The notes: a model not told the origin generated them from the sequence alone. A DNA stretch of 64,000 nucleotides from Elusimicrobiota bacterium (GCA_026388095.1 JAPLKL010000079.1:1-64000); one strand, 5' to 3'. Shown: positions 33,557 through 42,432, numbered from the stretch's first letter. Translations and numbers: made by a program.

Positions 33557-33660
33557 CGAACCCGTAGAACGACGACGGGCAAGCCGATCCATGGCCATTT
33601 CTTTTCGGCAGATCACGGCAAGAGGTTTCATCGAGCTTCATTCCTGGCCGGATCTCCCTA

Positions 33661-33759
33661 CGTTTTTGAAAAAATTACGCTGGAAATATCGATGCTATTC
33701 ATATCGCGCGCGCGATGTGAATAGCACTGCGAAAATAAGGACAATTTTTTCCAAAACGG
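33661..33759. repeat. 99-base foldback element, copy A
   Basis: The element begins CGTTTTTGAAAAAATTA and ends with the near-complement CAATTTTTTCCAAAACGG. Its centre is the perfect palindrome ATCGCGCGCGCGAT flanked by GCTATTCA / TGAATAGC. A second copy of identical length lies at 56049-56147. No coding capacity; it resembles a miniature palindromic repeat (MITE or REP type). Confidence 0.8.
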
Positions 33760-34139
33760 AGGAAAACGGAAGTCCGCCGCAGAGCGCGGACGGTGCAGAA
33801 AAAGACGGACGGCCGTCGAGTAAATCGAAAGGCCCCATGGCCGGCGCATCATCGGGAACAATCAAGAAGAGAAGCCTTGTCCGATGGGCAAGCGCTCTAT
33901 CCCCGCAGCATCCGTGAGACCCGAGCCCTCCCTGGCGATGGGCATGCCGCCCTGATTATGCTGGCGCGTACATTCACCGGCCATAGCCTCATCGGGGCTC
34001 ATCTCGGATCGGGCCGGCCAGTGTTTTCTGGCTCGTCTTGTGTCGGACGAGACTCGAGTTTCCCACATTCCGTCGATTTTAGGTACAATCCCACCCGATG
34101 CCAAGGCGACGGAACATCGGTCGTGGGTTGAGGACCGGA

Positions 34140-35651
34140 ATGAAGGCAACGGCGTGTCTCATCTTGCTGGCGGCGGCGCTGCCGGCCCGAGCCGGCAACG
34201 TCCACATCACCGTCCTGCACACCAACGACATCCACGGCTGGATCATGCCCAGGCCGGCCGAGTCCTACGGGACCGACCCCCAACGCCCCCTCGGCGGCGC
34301 GGCGGCTCTTGCCGCCTACGCCAAGACAGTCAAGGGCCCCAAGCTCCTGCTCGACGCCGGCGACTGGTTCCAAGGCACCCCCGAAGGGACGCTCCGCGGC
34401 GGCAAGTCCATGGCCGAAGTCTTCAACGCCGTGGGCTACGACGCCCTCACCGTGGGCAACCACGACTTCGACAATGGCTGGCGCAATCTGGAAGGCATCA
34501 TCAAGGCCGTCCAGGCTCCGGTGCTCTGCGCCAACATCTACCGTTCCGACGGCGGGCACGTCCCTCAGTGCAAGCCCTGGCTGGTCAAGGAGGTCGGCGG
34601 GGTCAGGGTCGGGATCTTCGCCCTGCTGACCACCAACATGAAGGACCTCGCCTTCCCGGAGAGCATCGCGGGCCTGTCCTTCCGCCGCGGCGTGGACGAG
34701 GCCAAGGACGCGGTCGCGGCCCTGCGCAAGAAGGGCGCCACGGTCATCATCGCGCTCTCGCACCAGGGCCTGGAGCCGCCCGGCGTCACCACCTTCGAAG
34801 CCGACCGGTTCCTGGCCCGGCAGGTCGAGGGCATCGACCTCATCGTAGGCGGGCACACCCATGCGGTGCTCAGCGAAGGCGAGCGCGATCCCGTCCACGG
34901 GACCCTCATCGTGCAGGCGGGCTCGGAGCTCATCCGGGTGGGCGAGGTCGGCCTGGATGTCGATTCCCGCACCGGCAAGGTCGTCCAGTCCTCCGCCCGG
35001 CTCGTGGAGCTCTGGCCCGATGAGACCGGGACCGACCCGGCCGTGGCCAAGCTCGTGGGCAAGCTCGGCCGCGAGGTCTCCGCCATATACGACGTGGTCG
35101 TGGCCACGGCCGGCGCGCCCCTGCTGCGCAATAAGAGCGGGGAATCGGCCTTGGGCGACTGGATGACGGACTGCGAGCGCGACTGGGCCGGGGCCGACCT
35201 GTCCCTGCAGAACGGCGGCGGCATCCGCGCGGACATCCCGGCCGGCCCCGTGACTTTGCGCCGCCTCTTCGAGGTCATGCCCTTCGACAACCGGGTGGTC
35301 AAGCTGGTCATGAAGGGCAAGGACGTCAAGAGCATGCTCGATCACGGCGTCGGCCTGCCCCGCATCGCCCAGATATCCGGGGCTACGGTCTCTTTCCATC
35401 GCCGGGCTCCCGAAGGCCGGCGCCTGGCCGAGGTCAAAGTCGGGGGCCGGGAGCTGGTGGACGAGTCCACCTACACGGTCGCGACCATCGATTTCCTGGT
35501 CAAGGGCGGCGACGACTACTCCGCCTTCGCCGCCGCCGAGGCCACAGACTTCACCAAGACGACGTTGCGGGACGTGATGCAGGCCTGCGCGTTGCAGAAG
35601 CCCCGCATACTGCCTCCGCCCGCCGACCGCCTGGTCCCTCTGGGAGACTGA
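34140..35651 (+). CDS. Secreted 5'-nucleotidase (UshA/NadN family)
   Basis: The 503-residue protein has a signal peptide (MKATACLILLAAALPARAG) and both domains of UshA-like enzymes. The N-terminal calcineurin-like metallophosphatase shows HTNDIHG, DAGDWFQG, VGNHDFDNG and VGGHTHAV; the C-terminal substrate domain shows LQNGGGIRADIPAG, LFEVMPFDNRVV and DFLVKGGDDYSAF. It should hydrolyse nucleotides outside the inner membrane. ATG 34140 follows GAGGA; the ATG at 34098 would hide the signal peptide. It lies two bases before the HAD gene and just upstream of the microcompartment operon, suggesting supply of nucleosides. Confidence 0.92.
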   Translation: MKATACLILLAAALPARAGNVHITVLHTNDIHGWIMPRPAESYGTDPQRPLGGAAALAAYAKTVKGPKLLLDAGDWFQGTPEGTLRGGKSMAEVFNAVGYDALTVGNHDFDNGWRNLEGIIKAVQAPVLCANIYRSDGGHVPQCKPWLVKEVGGVRVGIFALLTTNMKDLAFPESIAGLSFRRGVDEAKDAVAALRKKGATVIIALSHQGLEPPGVTTFEADRFLARQVEGIDLIVGGHTHAVLSEGERDPVHGTLIVQAGSELIRVGEVGLDVDSRTGKVVQSSARLVELWPDETGTDPAVAKLVGKLGREVSAIYDVVVATAGAPLLRNKSGESALGDWMTDCERDWAGADLSLQNGGGIRADIPAGPVTLRRLFEVMPFDNRVVKLVMKGKDVKSMLDHGVGLPRIAQISGATVSFHRRAPEGRRLAEVKVGGRELVDESTYTVATIDFLVKGGDDYSAFAAAEATDFTKTTLRDVMQACALQKPRILPPPADRLVPLGD

Positions 35652-35652
35652 C

Positions 35653-36249
35653 ATGGTCCTGAAAACCGTCCGCGCCAAAACCGAAGCCGCCTGGACCACC
35701 ACCAAGAAGATCCTGGCCCTGATGAGCTGCTGGGGCCTGGTCTTCAGCCTGGCGACCATCACCAAGCTCGCCGTGGCCTTCGAATACGACGACGGCTTGG
35801 TCTTCTCGACGCCCGCCTACCAGAAGGCCTTTGCGAACGTCCAGCAGCCCTTCACGCCCCAATTCTGGTCCGTGGTCAACCTCAGCTACGACATCGAGCA
35901 GCCCAAGCTCATACCCCAGGGTCTGGCCTGGGCGTTCCGGTTGTTCGGCTTCAAGGTCGCCATCATCGCCGACCGGCCCTCCACGGATGGGGAGGCCTTG
36001 CGTAAGGAGTGGCGGCGGCTCACGCCCAAGACGCTGTTCTTCTTCGCCGCGGACCGCGGGGACAAGAAGGGTTTCCTGGAGAAGAGCAACTTCATCCTTT
36101 TCTTGGCGGACAGCGACTCCGGCATAATGGATGCGCGGAAAGCGGGCGTTTATGCCGTCCGCATCCGGAGAAGCCCCAAGTCCTACCAGAAGGAGGACTA
36201 TCACCCGGGCACGCTGGGGGAGTTGGTCCTTCCGCTCTCCCAGTATTGA
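35653..36249 (+). CDS. HAD phosphatase-like protein related to class B acid phosphatases
   Basis: The 198-residue protein resembles AphA-type acid phosphatases of the HAD superfamily. Its motif I region reads VAFEYDDGLVFSTP, aligning with the family DxDDTxxFSSP; motif IV reads ADSDSGIMDARKAGVYAVRIRR, and the protein ends LVLPLSQY in the same style. The first aspartate of motif I, the nucleophile, is Glu44 here, so normal phosphatase chemistry may be lost. A hydrophobic segment at about 20-43 could be a signal or anchor. It begins two bases after the 5'-nucleotidase stop; the -35 box of the next operon overlaps its stop codon. Confidence 0.75.
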   Translation: MVLKTVRAKTEAAWTTTKKILALMSCWGLVFSLATITKLAVAFEYDDGLVFSTPAYQKAFANVQQPFTPQFWSVVNLSYDIEQPKLIPQGLAWAFRLFGFKVAIIADRPSTDGEALRKEWRRLTPKTLFFFAADRGDKKGFLEKSNFILFLADSDSGIMDARKAGVYAVRIRRSPKSYQKEDYHPGTLGELVLPLSQY

Positions 36250-36277
36250 CTTACGAGATTGATTCTAATAGAATCAA
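36246..36277 (+). promoter_or_regulatory. Promoter and operator of the microcompartment operon
   Basis: TTGACT (36246-36251) and TAGAAT (36269-36274) are 17 bases apart, a good sigma-70 promoter. The perfect palindrome TTGATTCTAATAGAATCAA (36259-36277, 9-base arms around one base) covers the -10 box, where a repressor would block initiation. No regulator gene is adjacent. Confidence 0.8.
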
Positions 36278-36289
36278 CTAAGTCGTGGT

Positions 36290-36310
36290 GTGTGGCCAAA
36301 ATGGCCACAC
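36290..36310 (+). repeat. 5' leader hairpin of the microcompartment operon
   Basis: GTGTGGCCA and TGGCCACAC pair perfectly around AAA, about ten bases after the expected transcript start and 17 before tpiA. There is no T run, so a message-stabilising or regulatory hairpin is likelier than a terminator. Confidence 0.7.
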
Positions 36311-36326
36311 AAAGGGGATTCTTCTT

Positions 36327-37103
<777 letters not shown>

Positions 37104-37109
37104 ATCCTG

Positions 37110-37745
37110 ATGGAGAACGCCGAGCTGGTGCGGGGGCTGGCCGCGGAGATCGAGAAGCGTCTGCGGCGCTCGCAGACCCCCGTTCCCATCGGCGTTTCCA
37201 ACCGGCACGCCCACATCACGCAGTCGCATTTCGCGGCCCTTTTCGGGAACGGCGCTGGCCTGACCAAGTTCCGCGACCTCTCCCAGCCCGGCCAGTTCGC
37301 GTCCAACGAGAAGATGGACATCGTGGGAGCCAAGGGGAGCATCAAGGGCGTGCGCCTGCTCGGTCCTTTCCGGCCCAAGACCCAGATCGAGGTGTCCTGG
37401 ACCGAGGCCATCACTTTGGGCGTCAAGCCGCCGGTGCGCGAGTCCGGGGACCTGGGGGGCTCGGCGCCCTTGAAGTTGGTCGGGCCGCAGGGGTCGGTCG
37501 AAGTCCGGGAAGGGCTCATCTTGGCCCGCCGGCACCTGCACTGCACCCCGGCTGACGCGGCCGCCATCGGCCTGGCCAACGGCGAGACCGTGCGGGTCCG
37601 GGCGGGGCGGGGCGGTCAGCGGGAGACGGTTTTTGAAGGTACGGTCGTGCGGGTGTCGGACAAGTTCAGCCTGGAGCTGCATCTGGACACGGACGAGGCC
37701 AACGCCGCCGGCGTCAAGAACGGGGATCTGGCCTATATCGTATAG
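37110..37745 (+). CDS. pduL: Phosphate acyltransferase of the PduL family
   Basis: PduL moves the acyl group between CoA and phosphate inside microcompartments, regenerating CoA. The 211-residue protein contains the two metal-binding histidine motifs, [10 protein letters not shown] near residue 30 and [14 protein letters not shown] near 137, and [12 protein letters not shown] between them. The N terminus before residue 25 ([19 protein letters not shown]) is an amphipathic helix of the kind that targets cargo to the shell. It is flanked by tpiA and a shell gene. Acetyl-phosphate is the likely product here. Confidence 0.93.
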   Translation: MENAELVRGLAAEIEKRLRRSQTPVPIGVSNRHAHITQSHFAALFGNGAGLTKFRDLSQPGQFASNEKMDIVGAKGSIKGVRLLGPFRPKTQIEVSWTEAITLGVKPPVRESGDLGGSAPLKLVGPQGSVEVREGLILARRHLHCTPADAAAIGLANGETVRVRAGRGGQRETVFEGTVVRVSDKFSLELHLDTDEANAAGVKNGDLAYIV

Positions 37746-37756
37746 GGGGATACACA

Positions 37757-38053
37757 ATGAACGCACTGGGAATGATCGAGACTCGGGGGCTGGTCGCCTG
37801 CATCGAGGCCGCGGACGCCGCGGTCAAGGCCGCTGACGTCAGGCTCGTCGGCTACGAGAAGGTCGGGACCGGCCTGGTCACCGTCCTGTTCCGGGGCGAG
37901 GTCGCGGCCTGCAAGGCGGCCTGCGACTCGGGCGCCGCTGCGGCCCAGAAGGTCGGGGAGCTCCTGGCCTGCCACGTCATCCCGCAGCCGCATCCGGACC
38001 TCGAGGGCAAGATGCCGATCTCTTTGCCTGAGAACCTCGCCCGCCGCAAGTAA
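37757..38053 (+). CDS. BMC-H hexameric shell protein 1
   Basis: The 98-residue protein is a single BMC domain (PF00936 type): [26 protein letters not shown], the [14 protein letters not shown] strand pair and [15 protein letters not shown] hexamers tile the shell facets and their pores pass metabolites. The pore-facing loop after the GYEKVGTG strand reads [16 protein letters not shown]. Spacing from pduL is 11 bases. A second BMC-H lies at 42807-43106, with the closest similarity in the N-terminal half. Confidence 0.96.
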   Translation: MNALGMIETRGLVACIEAADAAVKAADVRLVGYEKVGTGLVTVLFRGEVAACKAACDSGAAAAQKVGELLACHVIPQPHPDLEGKMPISLPENLARRK

Positions 38054-38067
38054 GCGAGGATCCCAGC

Positions 38068-38376
38068 TTGATCTTCGCGCGCGTGACGGGAAACGTCGTC
38101 TGCACCCAGAAAGACGAGAAGCTCGTCGGGTGCAAGCTCCTGCTGGTGCAGCCCGTGGACCTCGCCGGCGCCCCCAAGGGCAACCCCATCGTGGCCGTGG
38201 ACTCGGTGGGGTCCGGCGAGGGCGAGCTGGTCCTGCTGGTGCAGGGCTCCAGCGCCCGCCAGACCTCGCGCACCCAGGGCAATCCCGTGGACGCGGTCAT
38301 CTTCGCGATCGTGGACACGGTGGAGCAGGGCGGCAAGGCGGTGTTCAAGAAGTCCGAGGATGGGAATGCAGGCTGA
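38068..38376 (+). CDS. BMC-P pentameric vertex protein 1
   Basis: The 102-residue protein is of the EutN/CcmL family (PF03319), whose pentamers cap shell vertices. It shows the family start IFARVTGNVVCTQKDEKLVGCKLLLVQPVD, then VAVDSVGSGEGELVLLVQGSSAR and AVIFAIVDTVE. The start is TTG 38068 in the position equivalent to the N terminus of the other two BMC-P proteins. Its 3' end overlaps the aldehyde dehydrogenase gene. Confidence 0.95.
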   Translation: MIFARVTGNVVCTQKDEKLVGCKLLLVQPVDLAGAPKGNPIVAVDSVGSGEGELVLLVQGSSARQTSRTQGNPVDAVIFAIVDTVEQGGKAVFKKSEDGNAG

Positions 38377-39802
38377 AGAGATAGCCAAGATAGTCGGCGA
38401 GGTCTTGAAGCGCCTGGAGTCTCAGGAAGGGCTCGACCTGTCGAGCCCCGCGCCCGGGCCAGCGGGGGGCGATGAGGTCGTCTTTGCGACGGTGGACGCG
38501 GCTGTGTCCGCGGCGTCCCGGGCCCAGAAGACGTTCCAGGAGCAGGGGCTCGAAGTGCGCCGGGCCGTCATCAAGGCCATGCGCAAGACCTCCATCGCCA
38601 ACGCCGAGCGCTGGGGCCGGATGGCCCAGGAAGAGACGAAGATGGGCCGCGCCGAGGACAAGACGCAGAAGAACCTCCTATGCGCGACTCGGACTCCCGG
38701 GGTGGAGGACCTGCAGTCCCGGGCTTACACCGGCGACAAAGGCCTGACCCTGGTGGAGTACGCCCCTTTCGGCGTCGTGGCCGCCATCACGCCCTCGACC
38801 AATCCGGCCGCGACCGTCATCTCCAACGCCATCGGCATAATCGCGGCGGGCAATTCCGTGGTGTTCGCCCCGCATCCGGCCTCGGCCAAGGTCTGCGCCG
38901 AAGCCATGCGGGCCCTGGCCGCCGCGGCGGTCTCGGTCGGCGCGCCGCGGGGGCTCATCAGCACGGTCGCGCCCGCCTCGCAAGAGACCACCAAGGCCCT
39001 CCTGGCCCATCCCGGAGTCCATCTCAACATGGTCACCGGGGGGCCGGCCATCGTGAAGGTGGCCATGACCACGGGCAAGACCTGCAAGACCATCGCGGCC
39101 GGCCCGGGCAACCCGCCGGTGGTGGTCGATGAGACGGCGCTGTTCCCGAAGTGCGCCGAGGACATCATCTTCGGCGCGAGTTTCGACAACAACGTGCTGT
39201 GCATCGCGGAGAAGGAAGTCATCGTGGTCGAGGCGGCCAAGGCCAGGTTCCTGGAGTGCATGCGGCGCGACCCGCGGGCCTTCGAGCTCGATTCCTCCCA
39301 GATGGACGCCGTCACCAAGCTCGTCATCAAAGAAGGGGGCAGGGGCTGCAAGGACCCGGTCCTGAACCGCGACTATGTGGGCCGCGACGCGGCGGTCATC
39401 GCCAAGGGCATCGGGCTGGACGTGCCGCCGGCCACGCGCCTCTTGTGGGCGGACGTGCCCAACGACCATCCTTTCGTTTGGACCGAGCAGCTCATGCCGG
39501 TCCTGCCCGTGACCTCGGCGCCGGATGTGGACTCGGCCATCGAGTTGGCGTATCAGGCCGAAGGAAGAAATCACCATTCCGCGGCCATGTACTCGACCCA
39601 CATCGGGAACCTGACCCGCATGGCTCGGCGCATGCAGTGCTCCATCTACGTCAAGAACGCCCCGACCCTCTACGGCCTGGGCCTGGGCGAGGGCTACGCC
39701 TCCATGTCCATCGGCACGCCCACCGGGGACGGGATCACCAAACCGTCGCATTTCGTCAGGCCGCTGCACTGCTGTGTCGTGGGTTATTTTAGGATCGCGT
39801 GA
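38366..39802 (+). CDS. CoA-acylating aldehyde dehydrogenase (EutE/PduP family)
   Basis: This NAD-dependent enzyme converts an aldehyde and CoA to acyl-CoA inside the shell. The 478-residue protein begins with an encapsulation-type amphipathic helix (MQAEEIAKIVGEVLKRLES) and a short linker, followed by the dehydrogenase domain: EYAPFGVVAAITPSTNP, the GPGNPPVVVDE motif, and the catalytic Cys279 in FDNNVLCIAEKE. ATG 38366 is preferred to 38360 because GAGG at 38356-38359 is correctly spaced. In this operon acetaldehyde from DeoC is the most likely substrate. Confidence 0.94.
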   Translation: MQAEEIAKIVGEVLKRLESQEGLDLSSPAPGPAGGDEVVFATVDAAVSAASRAQKTFQEQGLEVRRAVIKAMRKTSIANAERWGRMAQEETKMGRAEDKTQKNLLCATRTPGVEDLQSRAYTGDKGLTLVEYAPFGVVAAITPSTNPAATVISNAIGIIAAGNSVVFAPHPASAKVCAEAMRALAAAAVSVGAPRGLISTVAPASQETTKALLAHPGVHLNMVTGGPAIVKVAMTTGKTCKTIAAGPGNPPVVVDETALFPKCAEDIIFGASFDNNVLCIAEKEVIVVEAAKARFLECMRRDPRAFELDSSQMDAVTKLVIKEGGRGCKDPVLNRDYVGRDAAVIAKGIGLDVPPATRLLWADVPNDHPFVWTEQLMPVLPVTSAPDVDSAIELAYQAEGRNHHSAAMYSTHIGNLTRMARRMQCSIYVKNAPTLYGLGLGEGYASMSIGTPTGDGITKPSHFVRPLHCCVVGYFRIA

Positions 39803-39809
39803 GGTGACC

Positions 39810-40361
39810 ATGCTGGCCAACATCGCCGTAGGACTCCTGGAGTCGTCCTCCATCGCCAAGGGCATCGAGGCGTCGGATGCCATGTGCAAGATGGCCTCGG
39901 TGAAGCTCGCGCGCGCCGGGGTCATCGCCCGGGGCAAGTACATGATCATCATCACCGGCCCGGTGGGAGAGGTGGAGAGTTCCCTGCGCGCCGGCCGCCA
40001 GATGCTGGGCCCGTCGCTCATCGACGAGGTCCTCATCCGCAACATCCACTCCCAGGTCCTGGCGACCTTGGACAAGCGCGTCCCGGTCAAGGAATTGGGC
40101 GCCCTGGGCATCATCGAGACCAAGGACGCCATCGCCACCGTGCGCGCGGCCGACGCGGCGGCCAAGGCGGCGTCCGTGACCCTCATCGAGACCAAGACCT
40201 CGGTCGGGGGCGGCAAGGGCTACGTGACCATGGTCGGCGAGGTCGGGGCCGTCCGCTCCGCCGTGGCGGCCGGCATCGGCGTGGTGCCCGAGGCGGGCGT
40301 CGTCTCGCACGTGGTCATCGCCCAGGCCGATGGGCAGCTCTTGGAATCGGTGGGGAAATAA
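39810..40361 (+). CDS. BMC-T tandem-domain shell protein
   Basis: The 183-residue protein holds two BMC domains: residues about 1-90 (NIAVGLLESSSIAKGIEASDAM ... GKYMIIITGPVGEV) and 95-180 (ALGIIETKDAIATVRAADAAAKAA ... GKGYVTMVGEVGAVRSAV). Trimers of such proteins act as pseudohexamers, often with a larger gated pore or metal site for big molecules such as cofactors. GAGGTG precedes ATG 39810. It lies one base before rpiB. Confidence 0.93.
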   Translation: MLANIAVGLLESSSIAKGIEASDAMCKMASVKLARAGVIARGKYMIIITGPVGEVESSLRAGRQMLGPSLIDEVLIRNIHSQVLATLDKRVPVKELGALGIIETKDAIATVRAADAAAKAASVTLIETKTSVGGGKGYVTMVGEVGAVRSAVAAGIGVVPEAGVVSHVVIAQADGQLLESVGK

Positions 40362-40362
40362 G

Positions 40363-40812
40363 ATGAAGATCGTCATCGGGTCGGATCACGGGGGATTTGC
40401 CGCCAAGGAGTTCGTCAAGAAGACCATCCAGAAGCTCGGCCACGAGGTGTCCGACTTCGGCTGCCACTCGCCCGAGAGCGTGGACTACCCGGACGTGGCC
40501 CAGCTCGTGGCCGAGGCGGTGACGCGCGGGGACTTCCAGAAGGGCGTGCTCATCGACGGCTTCGGCGGGGCCGTGGCCTTGGCCGCCAACAAGGTCCCGG
40601 GAGTGCGCGCGGTCGCGGCCTACGACACGGTCTCGGCCCGTTTCGCCGCGGCGCACGACGACGCCAACGTGCTCTGCCTGGGCGGCAAGACGCACGGCGA
40701 GCTCGTCCTGGCGGAGATCCTCAACGTTTTTTTCACCACCAAGTTCGAGGGCGGCCGGCACGAGGGACGCCTGGCCAAGATCGCGGGCATAGAGAAGAAA
40801 TACTCCAAGTGA
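40363..40812 (+). CDS. rpiB: RpiB/LacAB-family sugar-phosphate isomerase, atypical active site
   Basis: The 149-residue protein has the RpiB fold landmarks: IGSDHGGFAAKE at the N terminus, DYPDVAQLVAEAV, ALAANKVPGVRAV, and the C-terminal FEGGRHEGRLAKI. In standard RpiB the catalytic cysteine opens CGTG; here the loop is IDGFGGAVALAANK, with Asp65 in place of Cys and Phe67 in place of Thr. RpiB-like genes are part of the described SPU microcompartment loci, where they are proposed to act on pentose phosphates. The altered loop suggests a different base or substrate. It overlaps the next shell gene by four bases. Confidence 0.88.
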   Translation: MKIVIGSDHGGFAAKEFVKKTIQKLGHEVSDFGCHSPESVDYPDVAQLVAEAVTRGDFQKGVLIDGFGGAVALAANKVPGVRAVAAYDTVSARFAAAHDDANVLCLGGKTHGELVLAEILNVFFTTKFEGGRHEGRLAKIAGIEKKYSK

Positions 40813-41099
40813 AGCTGGCACGAGTGGTCGGGCGGGTCTTCTGCGCGCGGCAGGACCCGGGCATCGACAACAAGACGCTCCTGCTCATCCAGCCCCTGCG
40901 CTGGGAGGACGAGTCTCCGGTCGGCGACCCGCTGGTGGCGGCCGACGCGGTCGGCGCCGGCGCCTCCGAGAAGGTATACTGGGTCGCCTCCCGCGAGGCC
41001 GCGGTCGCGTTCAAGGACGTGCCACCCGTGGACGCCGCGGTCGTGGCCATCGTGGACGGCCACCAGGTCAAGGATTTCAGACAAAAGGAAGGTTCGTGA
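40809..41099 (+). CDS. BMC-P pentameric vertex protein 2
   Basis: The 96-residue EutN/CcmL-family protein starts at GTG 40809 (KLARVVGRVFCARQDPGIDNKTLLLIQPL) and continues VAADAVGAGASEKVYWVASREAAVAF and AVVAIVDGHQV. It is more diverged than the other two, with a Trp in the GxxEKVYWV strand. Three different BMC-P genes in one operon may give vertices with distinct properties. The start overlaps the rpiB stop. Confidence 0.93.
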   Translation: MKLARVVGRVFCARQDPGIDNKTLLLIQPLRWEDESPVGDPLVAADAVGAGASEKVYWVASREAAVAFKDVPPVDAAVVAIVDGHQVKDFRQKEGS

Positions 41100-41108
41100 A
41101 CTTTGTGA

Positions 41109-41119
41109 GGGTCTGACCC
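41109..41119. repeat. Short palindrome between shell genes
   Basis: GGGTCTGACCC, a perfect 5-base-arm palindrome, in the only gap (24 bases) between the second and third BMC-P genes. GGGTC/GACCC is also the outer end of the long inverted repeat at 42727-42793, so it may be a remnant of the same element family. Confidence 0.4.
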
Positions 41120-41123
41120 CATC

Positions 41124-41420
41124 ATGTTTATTGGAGAAGTCGTGGGCAATGTCTGGGGGACGAGGAAGCATCCGTCCCTCAAGGACCGCCGTCTGCTGCT
41201 GGTCAGGCCCATCGACCCCATGACGGGCGAGCGCATCGGAGACGCGGTCATGGCCGTAGACGGCGGCGTGCAGTCGGGCCCCGGAAACATCGTGCTGGTG
41301 GTCGACGAGGGCGGGTCCGCGCGCAGCATCATAAAGGACGAGGCCGCTCCCGTGCGCACGGTGGTGTGCGCGGTCGTGGACAGCGTCTCGTCCGGCGGCA
41401 AGGCCAAGAAGTACACCTGA
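41124..41420 (+). CDS. BMC-P pentameric vertex protein 3
   Basis: The 98-residue EutN/CcmL-family protein reads [30 protein letters not shown], then [25 protein letters not shown] and [15 protein letters not shown], the closest of the three to the classic consensus. It caps shell vertices. It lies ten bases before deoC. Confidence 0.95.
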   Translation: MFIGEVVGNVWGTRKHPSLKDRRLLLVRPIDPMTGERIGDAVMAVDGGVQSGPGNIVLVVDEGGSARSIIKDEAAPVRTVVCAVVDSVSSGGKAKKYT

Positions 41421-41430
41421 GGACACTATC

Positions 41431-42432
41431 ATGAACGAACAGGACCTGCGCAAGATCGTCGAGGAGGTCGTCAGGACTCTGGCGGCCAAGGGCTACCTCA
41501 AGGCCGGCGGCTCTTCCGCCTGCGAGCCCGCTCCCAAGAGGCCCGAGAGCCCCGCCCTCACCACGGTCGGCTCGGCCGGGAAGGTCTTCTCGTCTTCGGA
41601 ATGGACGCCCCAGCGGCCGGGCGGCGCGCCCAAGATGGGCGAGGCTTGCGCGGAATGCGAGGGCAACGCCTGCGGCCGCTGCGCCTCCTTCGCCGGCGCG
41701 ACCGCCAGCACCTTGAAGGCCTTGGGCGCCGACCGCATCGCGGTCTGCCAGCCCACGGCCCACGCCTCGTCCGTGGCGCGCATGGTCGACCATACCTTGC
41801 TCAAGCCCAACGCCACCCAGGCCGAGATCGCCAAGCTCTGCGAGGAAGCCCGCAAGTTCTGCTTCGCCTCGGTCTGCGTCAATCCTTCCTACGTGGCTTA
41901 CAGCGCGCAGCTCCTGCAGGGCTCGGGCGTGAAGGTCTGCACCGTGATCGGCTTCCCCCTGGGCTCGACGACCTCCACGGTCAAGGCCATCGAGGCCCGC
42001 GATGCCATCGCCAACGGCGCCGATGAGATCGACATGGTCATCAACATCGGGGCCCTCAAGTCCGGCAACGATGCCCTGGTCTACGAGGACATCAAGGCCG
42101 TGCGCGAGGCGACCCGCGGCAAGTGCCTGAAGGTCATCTTCGAGACCTCGCTCCTCTCCGACGAGGAGAAGGTGCGCGCCTGCATCATGTCCAAGAAGGC
42201 GGGCGCGGATTTCGTCAAGACCTCCACGGGCTTCGGCGGCGGCGGGGCCACGGTGGAGGACGTCAAGCTCATGCGCCAGACCGTGGGGCCGCTGATGGGC
42301 GTCAAGGCCTCGGGCGGCATCCGCGACGCCAAGATTGCCGAGGCCATGATCCAGGCCGGCGCTACGCGCTTGGGCACCTCGGCTTCGGTCGCCATCGTGT
42401 CGGGGCAGGCCTCCGAGGGCAAGGGGTACTGA
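41431..42432 (+). CDS. deoC: Deoxyribose-phosphate aldolase with N-terminal extension
   Basis: DeoC splits 2-deoxyribose-5-phosphate into acetaldehyde and glyceraldehyde-3-phosphate. The aldolase domain (about residues 115-330) has [17 protein letters not shown], the proton-relay Lys234 in KVIFETSLL and the Schiff-base Lys263 in FVKTSTGFG. The first 110 residues are extra compared with ordinary DeoC: an amphipathic helix ([22 protein letters not shown]) likely to target the shell, a flexible linker, and a four-cysteine motif at 73, 76, 81 and 84 ([12 protein letters not shown]) that could bind zinc or an iron-sulfur cluster. It is the signature enzyme of SPU-type microcompartments. Confidence 0.94.
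   Translation: MNEQDLRKIVEEVVRTLAAKGYLKAGGSSACEPAPKRPESPALTTVGSAGKVFSSSEWTPQRPGGAPKMGEACAECEGNACGRCASFAGATASTLKALGADRIAVCQPTAHASSVARMVDHTLLKPNATQAEIAKLCEEARKFCFASVCVNPSYVAYSAQLLQGSGVKVCTVIGFPLGSTTSTVKAIEARDAIANGADEIDMVINIGALKSGNDALVYEDIKAVREATRGKCLKVIFETSLLSDEEKVRACIMSKKAGADFVKTSTGFGGGGATVEDVKLMRQTVGPLMGVKASGGIRDAKIAEAMIQAGATRLGTSASVAIVSGQASEGKGY

Larger units (their letters stand above)
33272..34139. other. Long non-coding interval with palindromic elements
   Basis: I see no credible gene in this 868-base stretch. It contains two long perfect inverted repeats and a 99-base foldback element listed separately, then ordinary sequence. TACAAT at 34084-34089, about 50 bases before the 5'-nucleotidase start, is a possible -10 box without a good -35. 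Short open frames here run through the palindromes and have no codon pattern or ribosome site. Confidence 0.6.

Noticed and set aside
33350-33724. 124-codon plus-strand frame in the palindrome-rich gap
   Set aside because: It runs straight through two perfect inverted repeats and into the foldback element, has no ribosome site and no resemblance to any protein.
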